Below are positions 1 to 10,836 of a DNA stretch of 64,000 bases, piece by piece. How positions within the stretch are numbered: the stretch's first letter is position 1; the number at the start of each line of letters is the position of its first letter. The position numbers and the translations under genes are program-made. This DNA is from Paragonimus westermani. Taxonomy: Eukaryota; Platyhelminthes; Trematoda; Plagiorchiida; Troglotrematidae. The stretch spans positions 25,381 to 89,380 of the forward strand of contig QNGE01000922.1 in assembly GCA_008508345.1 (NCBI GenBank), read 5' to 3'. The notes beneath the pieces were generated by a model that saw only the letters and a program-made list of their open reading frames with translations, was not told where the DNA came from and made no database searches.

Positions 1-354
1 TGCTCTCTGAAACTCCCCCACAAGTCTCCGCATATTCAAGCAGTGATCTGCAACAATCATGTGTACAGAACTAGCAGGATTTTGATAAGTTCAAACACTT
101 GGTTATCTAGCTCATTATTCGTTTTTATGTCACACTGTTTATTACGTGTTATACATGCATGCTTTTTATTGGCGTCATTATCTTTTGGTGATAAGTAACT
201 CTTGCGTCAATAGGTTAAATACCGAGACCGGCGGAGCGCGGGGACAACAGGACCCGGATCTAGGAAGTTCCTGGCAAAGTGGAGTGTACCGTATGTAGTA
301 GTTTAGTGTTGTGGCCCAGTGTATCTGATAAAGAAAGAGAACATTTAACATCGA

Positions 355-515
355 GTGCACGGAAGCCAGCTTTGTATATGGTACGACACTCCGATCACAA
401 GAGAATGCACACCACGTGTGTCAACAGCACCGAGGCCGGCACGCAGATCGTCGAGAAAACGAAAAGAGCCTGAACGCCTTTCGTTACGACTGGAACAATC
501 TTTGAGGGGGAGGAG
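355..515 (+). pseudogene. 3' internal remnant of an LTR retrotransposon, ending in a polypurine tract
   Basis: This stretch lies directly upstream of the LTR that begins at 516. One frame stays open from 355 into the LTR and reads as an arginine- and serine-rich basic tail, the kind of sequence often found at the C-terminus of gypsy-type pol polyproteins. The last 15 bases (501-515) are almost all purine, with a run of five G followed by AGGAG, as expected for the polypurine tract that primes plus-strand synthesis next to a 3' LTR. Sequence upstream of 355 shows no recognisable integrase or reverse transcriptase, so the body of the element is decayed or lies beyond the left edge. The polypurine tract is seen directly. 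The pol-tail reading is an inference. Confidence 0.4.
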
Positions 516-818
516 TGTAGTGAGGATAGACGGTCGCACCATACTACTCACACCGCTATTCAGTAGCAGCTGGGATCGAAATGATCGCGGGATAAATACG
601 GGAGAGATGTGGGAAGGATCGTTGGAGGACAAAATGACAGAATGGCTTTCGCCACATGACGGAACTGAGACATGGTGTCTAAAGCGACTGGAGCATCCTC
701 AGACGAGTGCGGCGTGCTAATGAGTGTTCCTGTTCGTAGTCCCTTTGAGACGCCTAAGTCGTGTATTGGTTTCCCAAATAAACAACTTGTGTGCCATCCG
801 CCTTCTCGGTTCACAACA
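516..818 (+). mobile_element. LTR of a gypsy-like retrotransposon (copy 1, 3' LTR)
   Basis: This is one of four copies of a roughly 300-bp sequence that starts TGTAGTGAGG and ends GGTTCACAACA, with the TG...CA ends of an LTR. It carries an AATAAA polyadenylation signal at 777-782, about 36 bases before the end. The same block recurs at 16305-16606 on the minus strand, at 34669-34978 and at 55399-55704. A polypurine tract abuts the left end, so this copy is probably the 3' LTR of a partly retained element and not a solo LTR. The size and the tract would suit small trematode gypsy elements of the CsRn1 type, but the family name is inferred. Confidence 0.7.
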
Positions 819-3389
819 CAACAACTCGTCCCACACACCTCAGGTGAACGGAGAAGTAACAAACGGTTCGCGACCTTGGAGAGAGTGTATTTTTGTGTCT
901 GCGTGTTTTAAACTAAGCACACATGCTTACTTAGGAAAAGTTGAGAGCGCGAAAAACAAGAAGTTACGATACACAAAAGGTTGTATAAACTCTACAAACC
1001 ACTCTACCGAATTATTTTGACGGTGTTTTAGGGTAACAGTTTCAATTCCCTATCACACGATTCCGGTTGGACGGAAGAATATCCTGTCACTTTCATTGTT
1101 GTGTTCTTTAAATGTAATCGGCCGGTGTAATCGTCTTTTCCAGCAGAAAAAACTACGTAGTTTAGTAACCACAAAAACCAACTTACACGTTGTGATGTTG
1201 CCCAACGTTCAGCTGCTATTGGTAGATGGTCGGCGATTCTGTTGAATTGTTCCACACAATTCTTAGGTTGGTTTCTAATTCCAATCTTGTAACTCACTTG
1301 ATAACAAACATCGGTGGTTTATGTTTCTTCCTGTTTTTTAAAAGTCACTTGAACTCCGAGGGATAGGTCGGTTCTCTGAGCTTCGTGTTTCTGGAGTTGG
1401 GCCAACTCCTATGAACTTCCTACTAAATAACGAATATTGGCTACCACGCACAGATAGATCAGCTTACTTACATACAAAATGTCTGTCCCGTATTACCTTC
1501 CGCGAATATATTAAAAAACGGTAGAAGATATCTCGGCTGCACCGTGCAGCGCTACTAGATGATGTTTCTGCCCATAAGGACCGAACAGTTGCTGACTGTC
1601 ATTTGTTTTATTTCCATCTGTTGTAAACACAGTCCAGCATGCACTTCCAATTCGGAAGCTTGACATACTTTGGGAACCATACGAACATTTTTAAGCTAGA
1701 AGGATGTGTCAAGTCCAAACATCTTCAACTCTAATATAAATTTAGAACTCAACTGCCCGACGTTAGATTTATAAGTTATTGACTCTCGTTTGTCAGATTA
1801 AATATTCATTGGGAGTGAACTTCATTGATATTTGTGGTGATGTGGAGGTTGTTTATGTTAGTGAAACATTCGACTTCGGCACTTAAGATTCCAGAGATGA
1901 ATAAACACTTTAAGATCGCAAATGTTGTTCTCTAAGGCATGATGCACGCTCGCTTCTAGAACTGGTAACTGCTTTTTCAGGGTAATTTGTGAACATTTCC
2001 GATCGATTCAACTGGGTACATGCCAGATACTGTAAGTTTAGGATTGGAAAAACTTGGAAGTTCTTCTAAAGAGAGACTATCTGTTTTTATCAGTTTAACT
2101 CCTTTGAATAGCCATTAGACAGTTAGTTCCCGTTAAGTTCGACACAGAATAAGGTCTTCATTAACGCCCTTATTGTGAAAATCAGGCTTCACACACACTG
2201 GTTAACACCTCTGACTCAATGCAATCCAAACGTAACCATTGTAATATGGGCTCCACTTTTTAATCTTGTAAACTAGCCAACCGGTTGATTTCGTTAAATC
2301 ATACGAAGTGTTGTTACGTAATAGAACCCTATGTATGTCACCTTCCTCCAGTCCGTGCTCGTTTAACCTAAATAATGAATTTTATGTGTACAGTAATTGT
2401 CGATGTAACTGATTAACTTACTTTGGTACTAAGTGCCATTTTTGCCTGAATATGGTTCAACCGAATGTCTGTTTTTCACCAGGCCTGTAACACGTATATG
2501 ACGTACGTCATATGTTTGTGGCTAATGAGGATCAATAAAACACATGCTTTGCAACGTGTCCTCGATCTTTATTATTGAGCAAAAGGTACGATCCTCTTAA
2601 GAAATGTAACAAAGGCCGAAGATTCAATTATCTTATAAACTAGACTGACCAGTGTACATGAACTCGTTTGCAGATCTCACTCGAGCGGCTTCGAATAAAT
2701 CTCAGCTTATCCAAACGTGATAATTAAAGTCTCTCACTATGTAGCGCAGTAATTGATTTTGTAATTATGTACGACTTGAAAATCGAGTGCGCTTTCTATT
2801 TTGGAAGGAGTTAGTCACCAGACTATCCTGTACAAGTTTGCTTATCAAGCCATAACTAAACAACAGAGCCCGAATAAATATAAAATTTTGTGAGGCTGGC
2901 TAATACGTTTTTCCATTGGTAAGCAAATTTACATTTGTTTGTTTTAGAAAGAAATTCCAAACTTCACTGTCAACTATCAGTTGTGTCGTTTCCGGTTTAT
3001 ATGGAAAGTGAACCACCTGAAGAACGGTGTGTAAGACCTCCTGTTTCACGTGTTTTAGGTTACCTGAGAAAACACGTTTAGAAATGAACGGAAGAGTCGT
3101 AAGACTTTCTGTACTTTTAGTTCAGGTGGGTCGAGGTTATTTTGGATGGCGATTTTCCTGGTTCCGTTGGTTCTTTTAACAAAGCAAACCTTAATCACTT
3201 CAAGTGCACTAAATCCGACGTGATTTTACTGCCTCAAATGGTTCACTATGTTGAGCCGTAAGTAATTCCACGAAAATTGACAGAAGTGAGTTTGGTGTAG
3301 AAAAATCATGCGAGAATGGGTGATATTGTTAGTCACCAAATGCTTATTTACAGCAAGCAAATGTGACATACCTCTCCAGTTGTCAGATG
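819..3389. other. No supported gene
   Basis: AT-rich, stop-dense sequence in all six frames. I see no domain, splice-bounded exon or repeat that I can support. The short open frame at 1028-1297 on the minus strand has no recognisable motif. Confidence 0.5.
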
Positions 3390-3536
3390 TGAGGTCATCG
3401 GCTAGGTGCTCAGAGCCGTTACCTCACTAGAACCTGAACGTGAATTCAAATCCCTGCAGCGGCTAGGATCTGTGCCATGGGTAGGCAGCAGCTGACTAGC
3501 TGGAAAGTTTATTTGGATGAGAAAGCTACAATTAAT
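3390..3536 (+). repeat. Diverged relative of the tRNA-headed hammerhead SINE
   Basis: The left end (TGAGGTCA, then GGC and a TG-TC stretch) lines up with the tRNA-like head of the repeat at 16835. The right end (GCTGGAAAGTTTATTTG, then a GCTACAATT stretch) lines up with the conserved tail GCTGGAAAGTCTATCTG of the same repeat. A GAATTCAAATCC stretch near 3440-3455 resembles a pol III box B. The middle part does not contain the CTGATGA core, so the ribozyme has been lost or was never present. Substitutions are many, so this is an old or separate subfamily. Confidence 0.4.
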
Positions 3537-4969
3537 TCTCAAGCAATGTTCGCTTTTTAGTTTAACCAAATCCTCCATTAATTATCAGTTATTCGACCTT
3601 ATGGGATAAATCAAGTCACTTGCTTACTGAAAGTTAAATAGGATGCTGATAGACTAGTGAGGTAAATTTTTAGGGTTTTGCTGTTATAAAACTTAAAACC
3701 TAATAAACTGTTATAATTGTCTAAAGAATTCTCCCAAACCGCAGTATTTAGTTTATCAGCTTTCCATTTTTTTGTCAGCTAAAACGTATGTTCTTAACTG
3801 CTAACACCCTAAGAATCCACAAAAGAAATTTGTTACGCTAGATAGATGAATTAAAATTAATCAATTGTTTACATACGTAAATGTTGCAAAAAAAATTAGA
3901 ATGTGCAGTCACAAGATAAGAACGGATTGGTCAACCAGAACCAGAGATGATTCCATAGGATTTGTATCATGCGTGATGTACCAAAGTTTTTAAGAGTTCA
4001 CCCATGTGAAAAAACCTTATCGATCAATACACACAGCAACGAGCAATTCCCCCAAATTCACAAACCAAACTTGAAGATAGCATGAGGAATACAAACGTTC
4101 GATTTTCAAGTTTGCTCTAAACGTTCAGTCAGGTGAGTGCGGTGAGAATACCATACATGCAATCGTATTCTTTCGCACCTAGACCATCCACGTTCGGATT
4201 TCCTAGGTAATCAAAACATGTCTGTATATCCATACCATTGTAAATTTGTAAATTATCGCGAGATACCGGATTGAGTAATTCCAACAAGAAATTGGCACGT
4301 CACTTACTAGAAAGAGCCGAAGTGGAACATTTAAATCATGATAACCGTTATGATGACAACGATGTGTATGTAGGGAACTCAGGTCGAGGAGTATGACAAT
4401 CCCAAGCATTCTCATTCAAGTGGTCGAACCATAATAACCAGAGTTGAAGAAGACGACCAACTTCTGAAGAAATCAAACTGGGATCCTGCCACTCCTTGTG
4501 TGAACTACATTTTGCTTTTTACCTCTTTGTGTGCGTCCTCATTCCTTATTCGGTCTTCGCCTACTGGACTGACTGCACTGCTGTAGGGGCTATTGATGTT
4601 AGCAGCAATTTTATTCATGCTCTAACCAGTGATTTTTTATTGAATAAGACATGGATTCCGTGAGTTATGCTTGGTTTTAATCAACATTATGTACATAAAA
4701 AGCACAATCAATCCAACAGAATCATTCCATCCTATCTATCGAGTCCGTGGTTTACAGTCAAAGCAAGTCAAAACCACCTGTTGGCAATCGCGAAAGTAAT
4801 CGTCATTCGCAGAAAGATTAATCTTCCATGGCTCCGTGTTTGTGCGCCGAATGAACGTATTCCGTGTTACTTTACTTTGTACAGTCGACTGTTAAGCTTT
4901 AAGTAACTAGGCCTCTCAAAAACTTCATCTATCTGACACTGATAATGGACTATCCGATCATTTGTTGTA
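3537..4969. other. No supported gene
   Basis: No coding exon, RNA gene or repeat recognised. The small frames at 4203-4415 (-) and 4667-4906 (+) carry no motif and lack clear splice context. Confidence 0.5.
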
Positions 4970-5061
4970 CATTCCCACGCAAGTGAATAACTGACATGAA
5001 TGTATCGTATTTAGCCGGATGATGAAATATCTAAAACGAGCCTGCTTGCCACACACCATCC
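4970..5061 (+). mobile_element. Decayed 3' tail of a Penelope-like element
   Basis: The stretch GTATTTAGCCGGATGATGAA, followed by AAAACGAGCCTGCTTGCCAC, closely matches the last ~55 bases of the intact element at 53300-53361 (GTATTTAGCCTGATGATGAA, then AAAACGAGCTTGTTCGCTAC). Weaker similarity extends left to about 4970. No coding part is present, so this is a tail-only fragment as left by severe 5' truncation, or an old copy whose body has decayed. Confidence 0.65.
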
Positions 5062-6905
5062 TCATGTACAAACGCGAAATGTTCATGTGAATTGAAAATA
5101 ATTCTCTTTACTGTTCATATTGCCGAACCTCCTTCATGCTGGGAATTCTTCCAACAATAAAAAGTCGTGGTCCAAATTTGTCTGACTGGAGCCTTCACTA
5201 ACTCCGCGGTGAAACTGATAAAGTCCGGAGTTATCAATTATCGAAATCCCATTAGACAACCTTGAATGAAGAAGTTTTGATTTTGGATACTAGATCTCTT
5301 TAATTACTTGGGGATATTAGTCATTATAACACCTCTGAATTGATTTACTTTATTTTCATACTATTCTTCCTGTTGACGTCTTCACTGCGTAATTCTCCGT
5401 GAGAGAGCGACTGTATGAGGGATGGTACGTCTGAAGGTGTGTGTAGATATAATGACAGTGGGGCTGTGTTAAGCTTCCACGTAGGTCCGTCGCTGAAGTT
5501 CACCAGTTATGAATTTGGAATCTCACATACCGGAAGAATCACCACCAACCGTGAAAAATAAAAACTAGTCAGGCATCTAATTTTCTGTGAAAGAGCAGAA
5601 CAAAATCTAAAGCTTCACACCGAAAGATGCCTAGCTGAAATAAAGCTTAACCAGTCGCTGTTTGACCCTCGTTTAGTTGCAATTCAAGCGCAGTTATTGA
5701 TGGCCAAATTTTAGAATGAAGTTAACCATGAGGCAGATTTGAGATCGTCCAGCTCTGTTCGGTCTTTTTCGGGAAGAAAATTAGTTAGAAGAAAGTCATT
5801 CCCTGTTTAACACGAAAACTGCATAAGTTGGTTTTTTCAAACGCAACGGGCAATTTTTTAAGTAGTAAGAGTATTTAAATTACAACTGCCTACCTTTCTA
5901 GAGTGAGCAGCAGAATATTGGCATTTTACCGAACAGTTCGATAGGTAATGAAAACATTTCTTGCCTTGCTAATGAAGATATGGTCTATATACCATACATA
6001 GTATTGCCGTAGCAAGTCTCGAGAAGCCGTGGAAGCATCAGTGATGCTGTCTGAGCGAGAGACCTATTCAATGACCGAAAACATCTTTGATATCTATTTG
6101 CCGTCCATATGACTTCACACGACTAAAGTTAAACGACGCATTAAAGAAAACCGCAGGAGTCATTACGTCTCCTGAGGGAGTGAGCTGGATAGCAAGGAAA
6201 TTGAGAAGCTATCAGATGACCGATTTAAACATCACCTTTGTTGTCAAAACCACAGTAAGTAGAATGTCGTTAGAAATACCTCGAAATAGCGCAGCGTTAG
6301 TAAACAAAGTTCCTGAGGAACAAGACATGTCTGTGAATATTTAGTCAGTCAGATTGCATATGAGGCAAGTCTGGAAAACGCCGAACGTCAGTAGCTGCAC
6401 AATGTCGACCATCACACTTCTGAGAAAAAGATCCCTGTGGGATAGACAGTCTGTTTCCAGGGCGTATGACAGTAATGTTTGAGTAAATACTGCTAAATGA
6501 GATAATGTAATGTATTGCGTGCTTGACGCTTATTTTCTAGTAGGAATCATCATGTTAATTTTATGATCACTTTTACCAGTCACTATCATCAAGAAGAAAG
6601 ATATTTACCAAAATAAGCAGTGCTTGTTGCCCGTGTCTACACAGTAGACACTTGGCTAGAGGATGTTTGACCAAAACTGGTTGTGCAATCCAAAATTGCA
6701 TGTAGGGTCATCAGATATTGGTAAACCACATAATTTTAGTCTAAAGACTCGAGGTGGAAATGAACTTAGCCTTCAATGTTATGTCTTTAGAACAAGCTTG
6801 TGGAGCCTAGTTAAGAGTTGCCTTCTAGGAATTTAATAAAAATGGCAACGATAAAGTTGTGTATGCTTTATCAAAAAATGGACCGAACACCACCGTAGTG
6901 AGCAG
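5062..6905. other. No supported gene
   Basis: Nothing firmly recognised. An 85-codon frame at 6087-6344 (+) has a moderately protein-like composition, but no domain and no clear splice partners. Confidence 0.45.
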
Positions 6906-6996
6906 GGAAAGTACCAGGCATTTGAGGGTGGTTGGATCAAAAGTGGTCGTAATGCTGCTCATTGTGGACGGTATCCAGCGAACGAAGAGCGAAACG
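6906..6996 (+). CDS. Candidate exon, unidentified protein
   Basis: An AG at 6904-6905 is followed by 30 open codons and one extra base, then a consensus GTAAGT donor at 6997. The reading contains a Phe-Glu-Gly-Gly-Trp stretch and an Ala-Ala-His-Cys-Gly-Arg-Tyr stretch, with balanced amino-acid use unlike the stop-rich flanks. It would leave phase 1, which fits the candidate exon starting at 7465. I do not recognise the protein. Support is limited to splice-like borders, an open frame and composition. Confidence 0.3.
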
Positions 6997-7464
6997 GTAA
7001 GTTTTATTTAGAGTTAGCCGATTATTATGAATGGAGAGAGATACAGAGTGCTTATCTGAGAAAAATCCAAGTTCTACTGTACCATCATAAACAAAGTGCT
7101 TTGCATTATCAAGGTTCATCGCATTTGTTTTTCCTCAAGTCGAACTGTGTAGATAATGTTAAGGTTGGTGTTATCATAGATTTTGATGTCCGGAGCTTTT
7201 ATTCGACCATTGAGCAATGCCTTGAAACATATACTCAACTGTATACTGTGAAACCTCCATTCGGTTGGCAGATTGTTCTTTTTGTCACAATCGATAAAAA
7301 CCCATTGTGTAGTTAATCACTAAATCCAGGGAGAGCAGTGCTCTAGCGAGAATTTTTTAATCCTCATGCGACAACCTTAAACTGTTTGGTGGAAGATCAC
7401 ATAGCGATAATTAAAGTATAACCATCCACAACGTAAGTAAGTCTATTTTCAAGTAAGAATGTAG

Positions 7465-7649
7465 CAGAGCAAAGAAAATTTTCCACAACTGAATTACATG
7501 AAATAGCCAGAGACAGATTGCAGTGTTTGGGGGCTACAGTTTGCTTTGATCCAACACCTGCTAGATATATACAAGGACGTAATTTGTGCCTAACGATCAG
7601 CGGACTGTCTAGTGTATATAAACAGCGGAAATTGAGACGACGATTATAA
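7465..7649 (+). CDS. Candidate terminal exon, unidentified protein
   Basis: The segment follows a TAG acceptor at 7462-7464 and is open to a TAA at 7647-7649. Joined in phase 1 to the GTAAGT-bounded segment ending at 6996, the frame continues without a stop. The reading shows a basic N-terminal part, a Leu-Gln-Cys-Leu-Gly-Ala-Thr-Val-Cys stretch and a Leu-Thr-Ile-Ser-Gly-Leu stretch faintly like the F strand of an immunoglobulin fold. The minus strand is also open across 7397-7705, which weakens the strand call. Function unknown. Confidence 0.27.
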
Positions 7650-7857
7650 GCCCTACCGGTAAGTCGTAGCAACTGAACTCGTGGGACTGATAGCAAGGAA
7701 TGCACTCGCTCGAGCCCAATGTTTTCCTCGAAGAAGAGGAAGTGGAAGATTGGGAGCTAGTGATATAGTTACGACTTCATCCTACACACACTCACATATG
7801 ACAATGCGTATAGCAGTTGGCTGGGGAAAGTGAAGCAAACAATCACCCCGTGTCCTC

Positions 7858-8142
7858 TTGGTACTCGAGTCGTGGAGGGATCACCTATCTGACAATTGTG
7901 TCACCAATGGCATCAAGGTAAGCAGGGTACTCTTGGTTGACTGTAGTACTACGGTTACAGCCGATGGACAAATGACCATGACGTGCTATTGTTTGAGAAC
8001 GGCTAACCCACAACCTGTGATCAACACATATTTGCTCCAACATTCAGTAATAAACTCAGAAAATTCGGGCAAGTTTCGTTTGTCCTTGATTGTGCCGCTA
8101 AACTTGTGGGGACGTCGACTAATTGTCAGCTGTAACAATTAA
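7858..8142 (+). CDS. Candidate exon with an Ig-like pattern
   Basis: A 94-codon frame ends at TAA 8140-8142. The second half has a Met-Thr-Cys, then Ala-Asn-Pro-Gln-Pro, a Ser-Gly-Lys-Phe-Arg-Leu-Ser-Leu and a final Leu-Ile-Val-Ser-Cys-Asn. That is the cysteine-to-cysteine layout of an immunoglobulin C2-type domain (B-strand Cys, E strand, F-strand Cys), but there is no Trp between them and no Tyr-x-Cys. AG dinucleotides near 7944 and 7960 could serve as acceptors, and AAG followed by GTAAGC at about 7915-7923 could be a donor inside the frame. This may be a fast-evolving Ig-fold exon or a chance pattern. Confidence 0.25.
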   Translation: MVLESWRDHLSDNCVTNGIKVSRVLLVDCSTTVTADGQMTMTCYCLRTANPQPVINTYLLQHSVINSENSGKFRLSLIVPLNLWGRRLIVSCNN

Positions 8143-10708
8143 TAAGTATAGTAACTGACCTCGCCGAAGTGCTGCTGAAGTTCCGCAGAGGCCATATTGC
8201 TTTAGAAGTGAACAACAAATGACTCATCCAGTCGTAATTCCATTGAGTGAGGTAAGTTTCTTTCGATTCATCAAGGGAAACCGATAAAGTTTCACGGGGT
8301 CGTTCATCCCACAGGAACAGCATTTTGACCTTTCTCCACATAAGTCACAGTGAGAAAAGCAGTAAGAGTGTTTTGAGGCAGTAATAGACAATGCGAAGGA
8401 AAGCAGTGAAAGATGTTTTCCCTGTCAACAGCTGTCTACCTTTATACAAAGATGTGCACAAAGCCATGTATTTTGTTAACGAATTGAAAAAAGTAACATC
8501 GCAAGACAGATTCCGATTTCGTAAGTGAATATCCAGTGACAGAAGGGCTTTTAAACATACTTTCGAAGATGCGTTTTCTTCACCAATCGAATGCTAGAAC
8601 ATTAGTCATCCTAAACACGAACGAACTTTAGAATATGGCTGGTATGTGGGAGAAAATGCTAGTAAGTTCCCGTCAGAAGTAGCTTCAAAATTGAGGATCA
8701 AATGAAGTATGTCGTATCTTGGTTCCTCATACAACTTTTCAAGCCTTCTTGCTCTAATTTTTTACCTAGAGTATTTTTAAATTATCACATTCTATTAACA
8801 TCGACGATTTAATAGTAGGAATGGAGTGAATATAAGAGGTGAGTCTCAGTAAACAGTAAAAGCACATCATACCTCCCAGGTGCAACTCCCTAGAGCATAC
8901 GAAAATTCACGTAGGTTGGGATATCGTTGATAGAAGATAAGAAGCCGCTGAGTGTGAAGTGAGAAGTTGACCAAGTACAGGTCTTGTGTAGGATATTAAT
9001 GGCAGTTAGGTGACGTTACTTAAATCAGGCTCAATACCTTGTCTGCGATTGAACGATGCTGTCAAGGCAGAGTGTCACTACTGAAACGTTAACCGACTCC
9101 CACTAACTTTTTGAGTTGATTCAATGGTAACATACTTTCATATCAGTCACGACAAAAGCTGGGACGACACATACTTCACTAATCGTCTGTTACTTACGCA
9201 TGTGCACACTCAGCATTTTCAGTAAAGAATTAGCCAAGGAAAAACAAACTCTATCGAGTAATTATTGTGTAGTCTAAAAATGAACAATTTAGCATGAAGC
9301 TGCTGAATTGACGGGCCTTTGTTTGCCGGGTACTCCATTGGCCATTTTATGGCGCCAAGTGTTTACCAAACGTGAAGATAAGACCAGTAGCTGGAGTCAA
9401 TCTGATAATATCTTCCAAAAGTTTATTTTACAAGCTTAAATGCCACTGTATTTGGCTGGAGCTGTTATGAGCAGTTGTTTACCTGCAGTCTTATGAAGCC
9501 TACGCCAGTATCCTGTGGCTTAGGCCGAATCATGATAATGCGGTTTGAAAATCTGACTGCGGATGAACTAAATGGAACAGGTGTAGATATTTAAAAATTG
9601 GTCCATTAGTGAATCTTTGCTGTGATGTATTCAGTCTTGTCATAGTAAAAAAATATTTTCAATTTGACCATCACTCACATTTGATCGCAGCCTCCGCATT
9701 CAGATAGAAGCCTAGTAACTTACGTGAGCTAAACCACATCATGGTGAAGGGAATGTTATGGGTAGCCCGTAGACTATGATATGCATACTTATTATTTGGC
9801 CTTGAGCACACTTCAATCATGCCTGCCACACTCAATGGTACGGAGCTCCTTGTTCACTTAGTCGTAATAAGAATGTCACGCAGGATCTCGCAGCCGTTAA
9901 TGGCTACCATGACAAGATGTTGGATAATCAAAAGAAAATCTGCTGTGAATGATGTCATCCGAACGTGTAGGCGACGTAAACGTAATCTTTAGAAGTTGGC
10001 AGAGCAACTTATAGTTCACATTCCTGTTCGTCGAATGCATGTTTATAGTTTTCCAACCCAATCTGTCTTTGAATATATTGTAGTCGTTCTAACGAAAGCG
10101 GTTAACTTTATGGCAAATTGATGTTTGTGTATTCACCTACTATATCATGCATATCGTTCACACGGAGGCAGTTCGGTTGTATTCAACTATCTAACCCCTC
10201 ACGGTGCTGACTAGTGTTTTCTCACCGATGTGTCCCGAAGGAAATACTTGATATCAATTTGTCTAATTTTCATGCAGTGCATACGGAGTTAAAACGAATT
10301 TTACAACTGCTATACCAAGAAGAAACAAACGAACATGTTTTGACCTATGGAGTTCGTTGGCATTTCAGCCCAATGGATGTTAATCGATCAGGTCGTGAAT
10401 AGGAAAGTGTAGTTAGATCCTTAAAAGAATACTGACCTCATTACATACCACATAATTTACGATGATGTATTAACAATCAGTTTGGTCAAGGTATAAAAAA
10501 TCTTGAACGGTTGACCAGTGAAGCACCTAGAGGAGGATTCATTATTTCCAATTGCTCTAACGTCAACCGTGTTGTTTTTGGTGAGATCAGACATCCTAAT
10601 TCATCCACAACATAAATGGTTTGGCATTTACAGTGGAAAATGAAATGAGGTACAAATGTTTGCCATTTACTTCTGAAAACGCTAGACTGTCTTTCATTCA
10701 GAAGTAAC
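8143..10708. other. No supported gene
   Basis: Low-GC, stop-rich DNA. Small frames such as 10214-10402 (+) carry no motif, and no repeat was matched elsewhere in the window. Confidence 0.5.
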
Positions 10709-10836
10709 CCAAATGTGAAAAATCTGGACTTCGCCTGGATCCAAACCAGTGACGGAAACAACATACTCAAACACGGAAAACACTCTGCCAGCTGAGCTAC
10801 GAAACCACACCGGGAGCTCGGAAATTTCACATTTGG
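10709..10836. repeat. 12-bp perfect inverted repeat enclosing a tRNA-like sequence
   Basis: CCAAATGTGAAA at 10709-10720 is the exact reverse complement of TTTCACATTTGG at 10825-10836. The 104 bases between them consist mainly of the tRNA-like pseudogene on the minus strand. The arrangement could be a small non-autonomous transposon, a SINE insertion with coincidental flanks, or a fold-back. No target duplication was identified. Confidence 0.4.
10726..10806 (-). pseudogene. tRNA-like pseudogene or SINE head
   Basis: Read on the minus strand, the segment has a near-perfect pol III box A (TAGCTCAGCTGG, plus-strand 10788-10799) and a box B-like GGTTTGGATCC (10737-10747) 40 bases further on. The ends can pair as a 7-bp acceptor stem using two G-U pairs (10800-10806 with 10727-10733). 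A D stem of 4 bp and a T stem of 4 bp (CTGG with CCAG) also form. The anticodon arm is poor: the stem has a mismatch and the loop lacks the T expected at position 33. The variable region is also long. It is therefore not a functional tRNA gene but a tRNA-derived relic. Confidence 0.5.
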
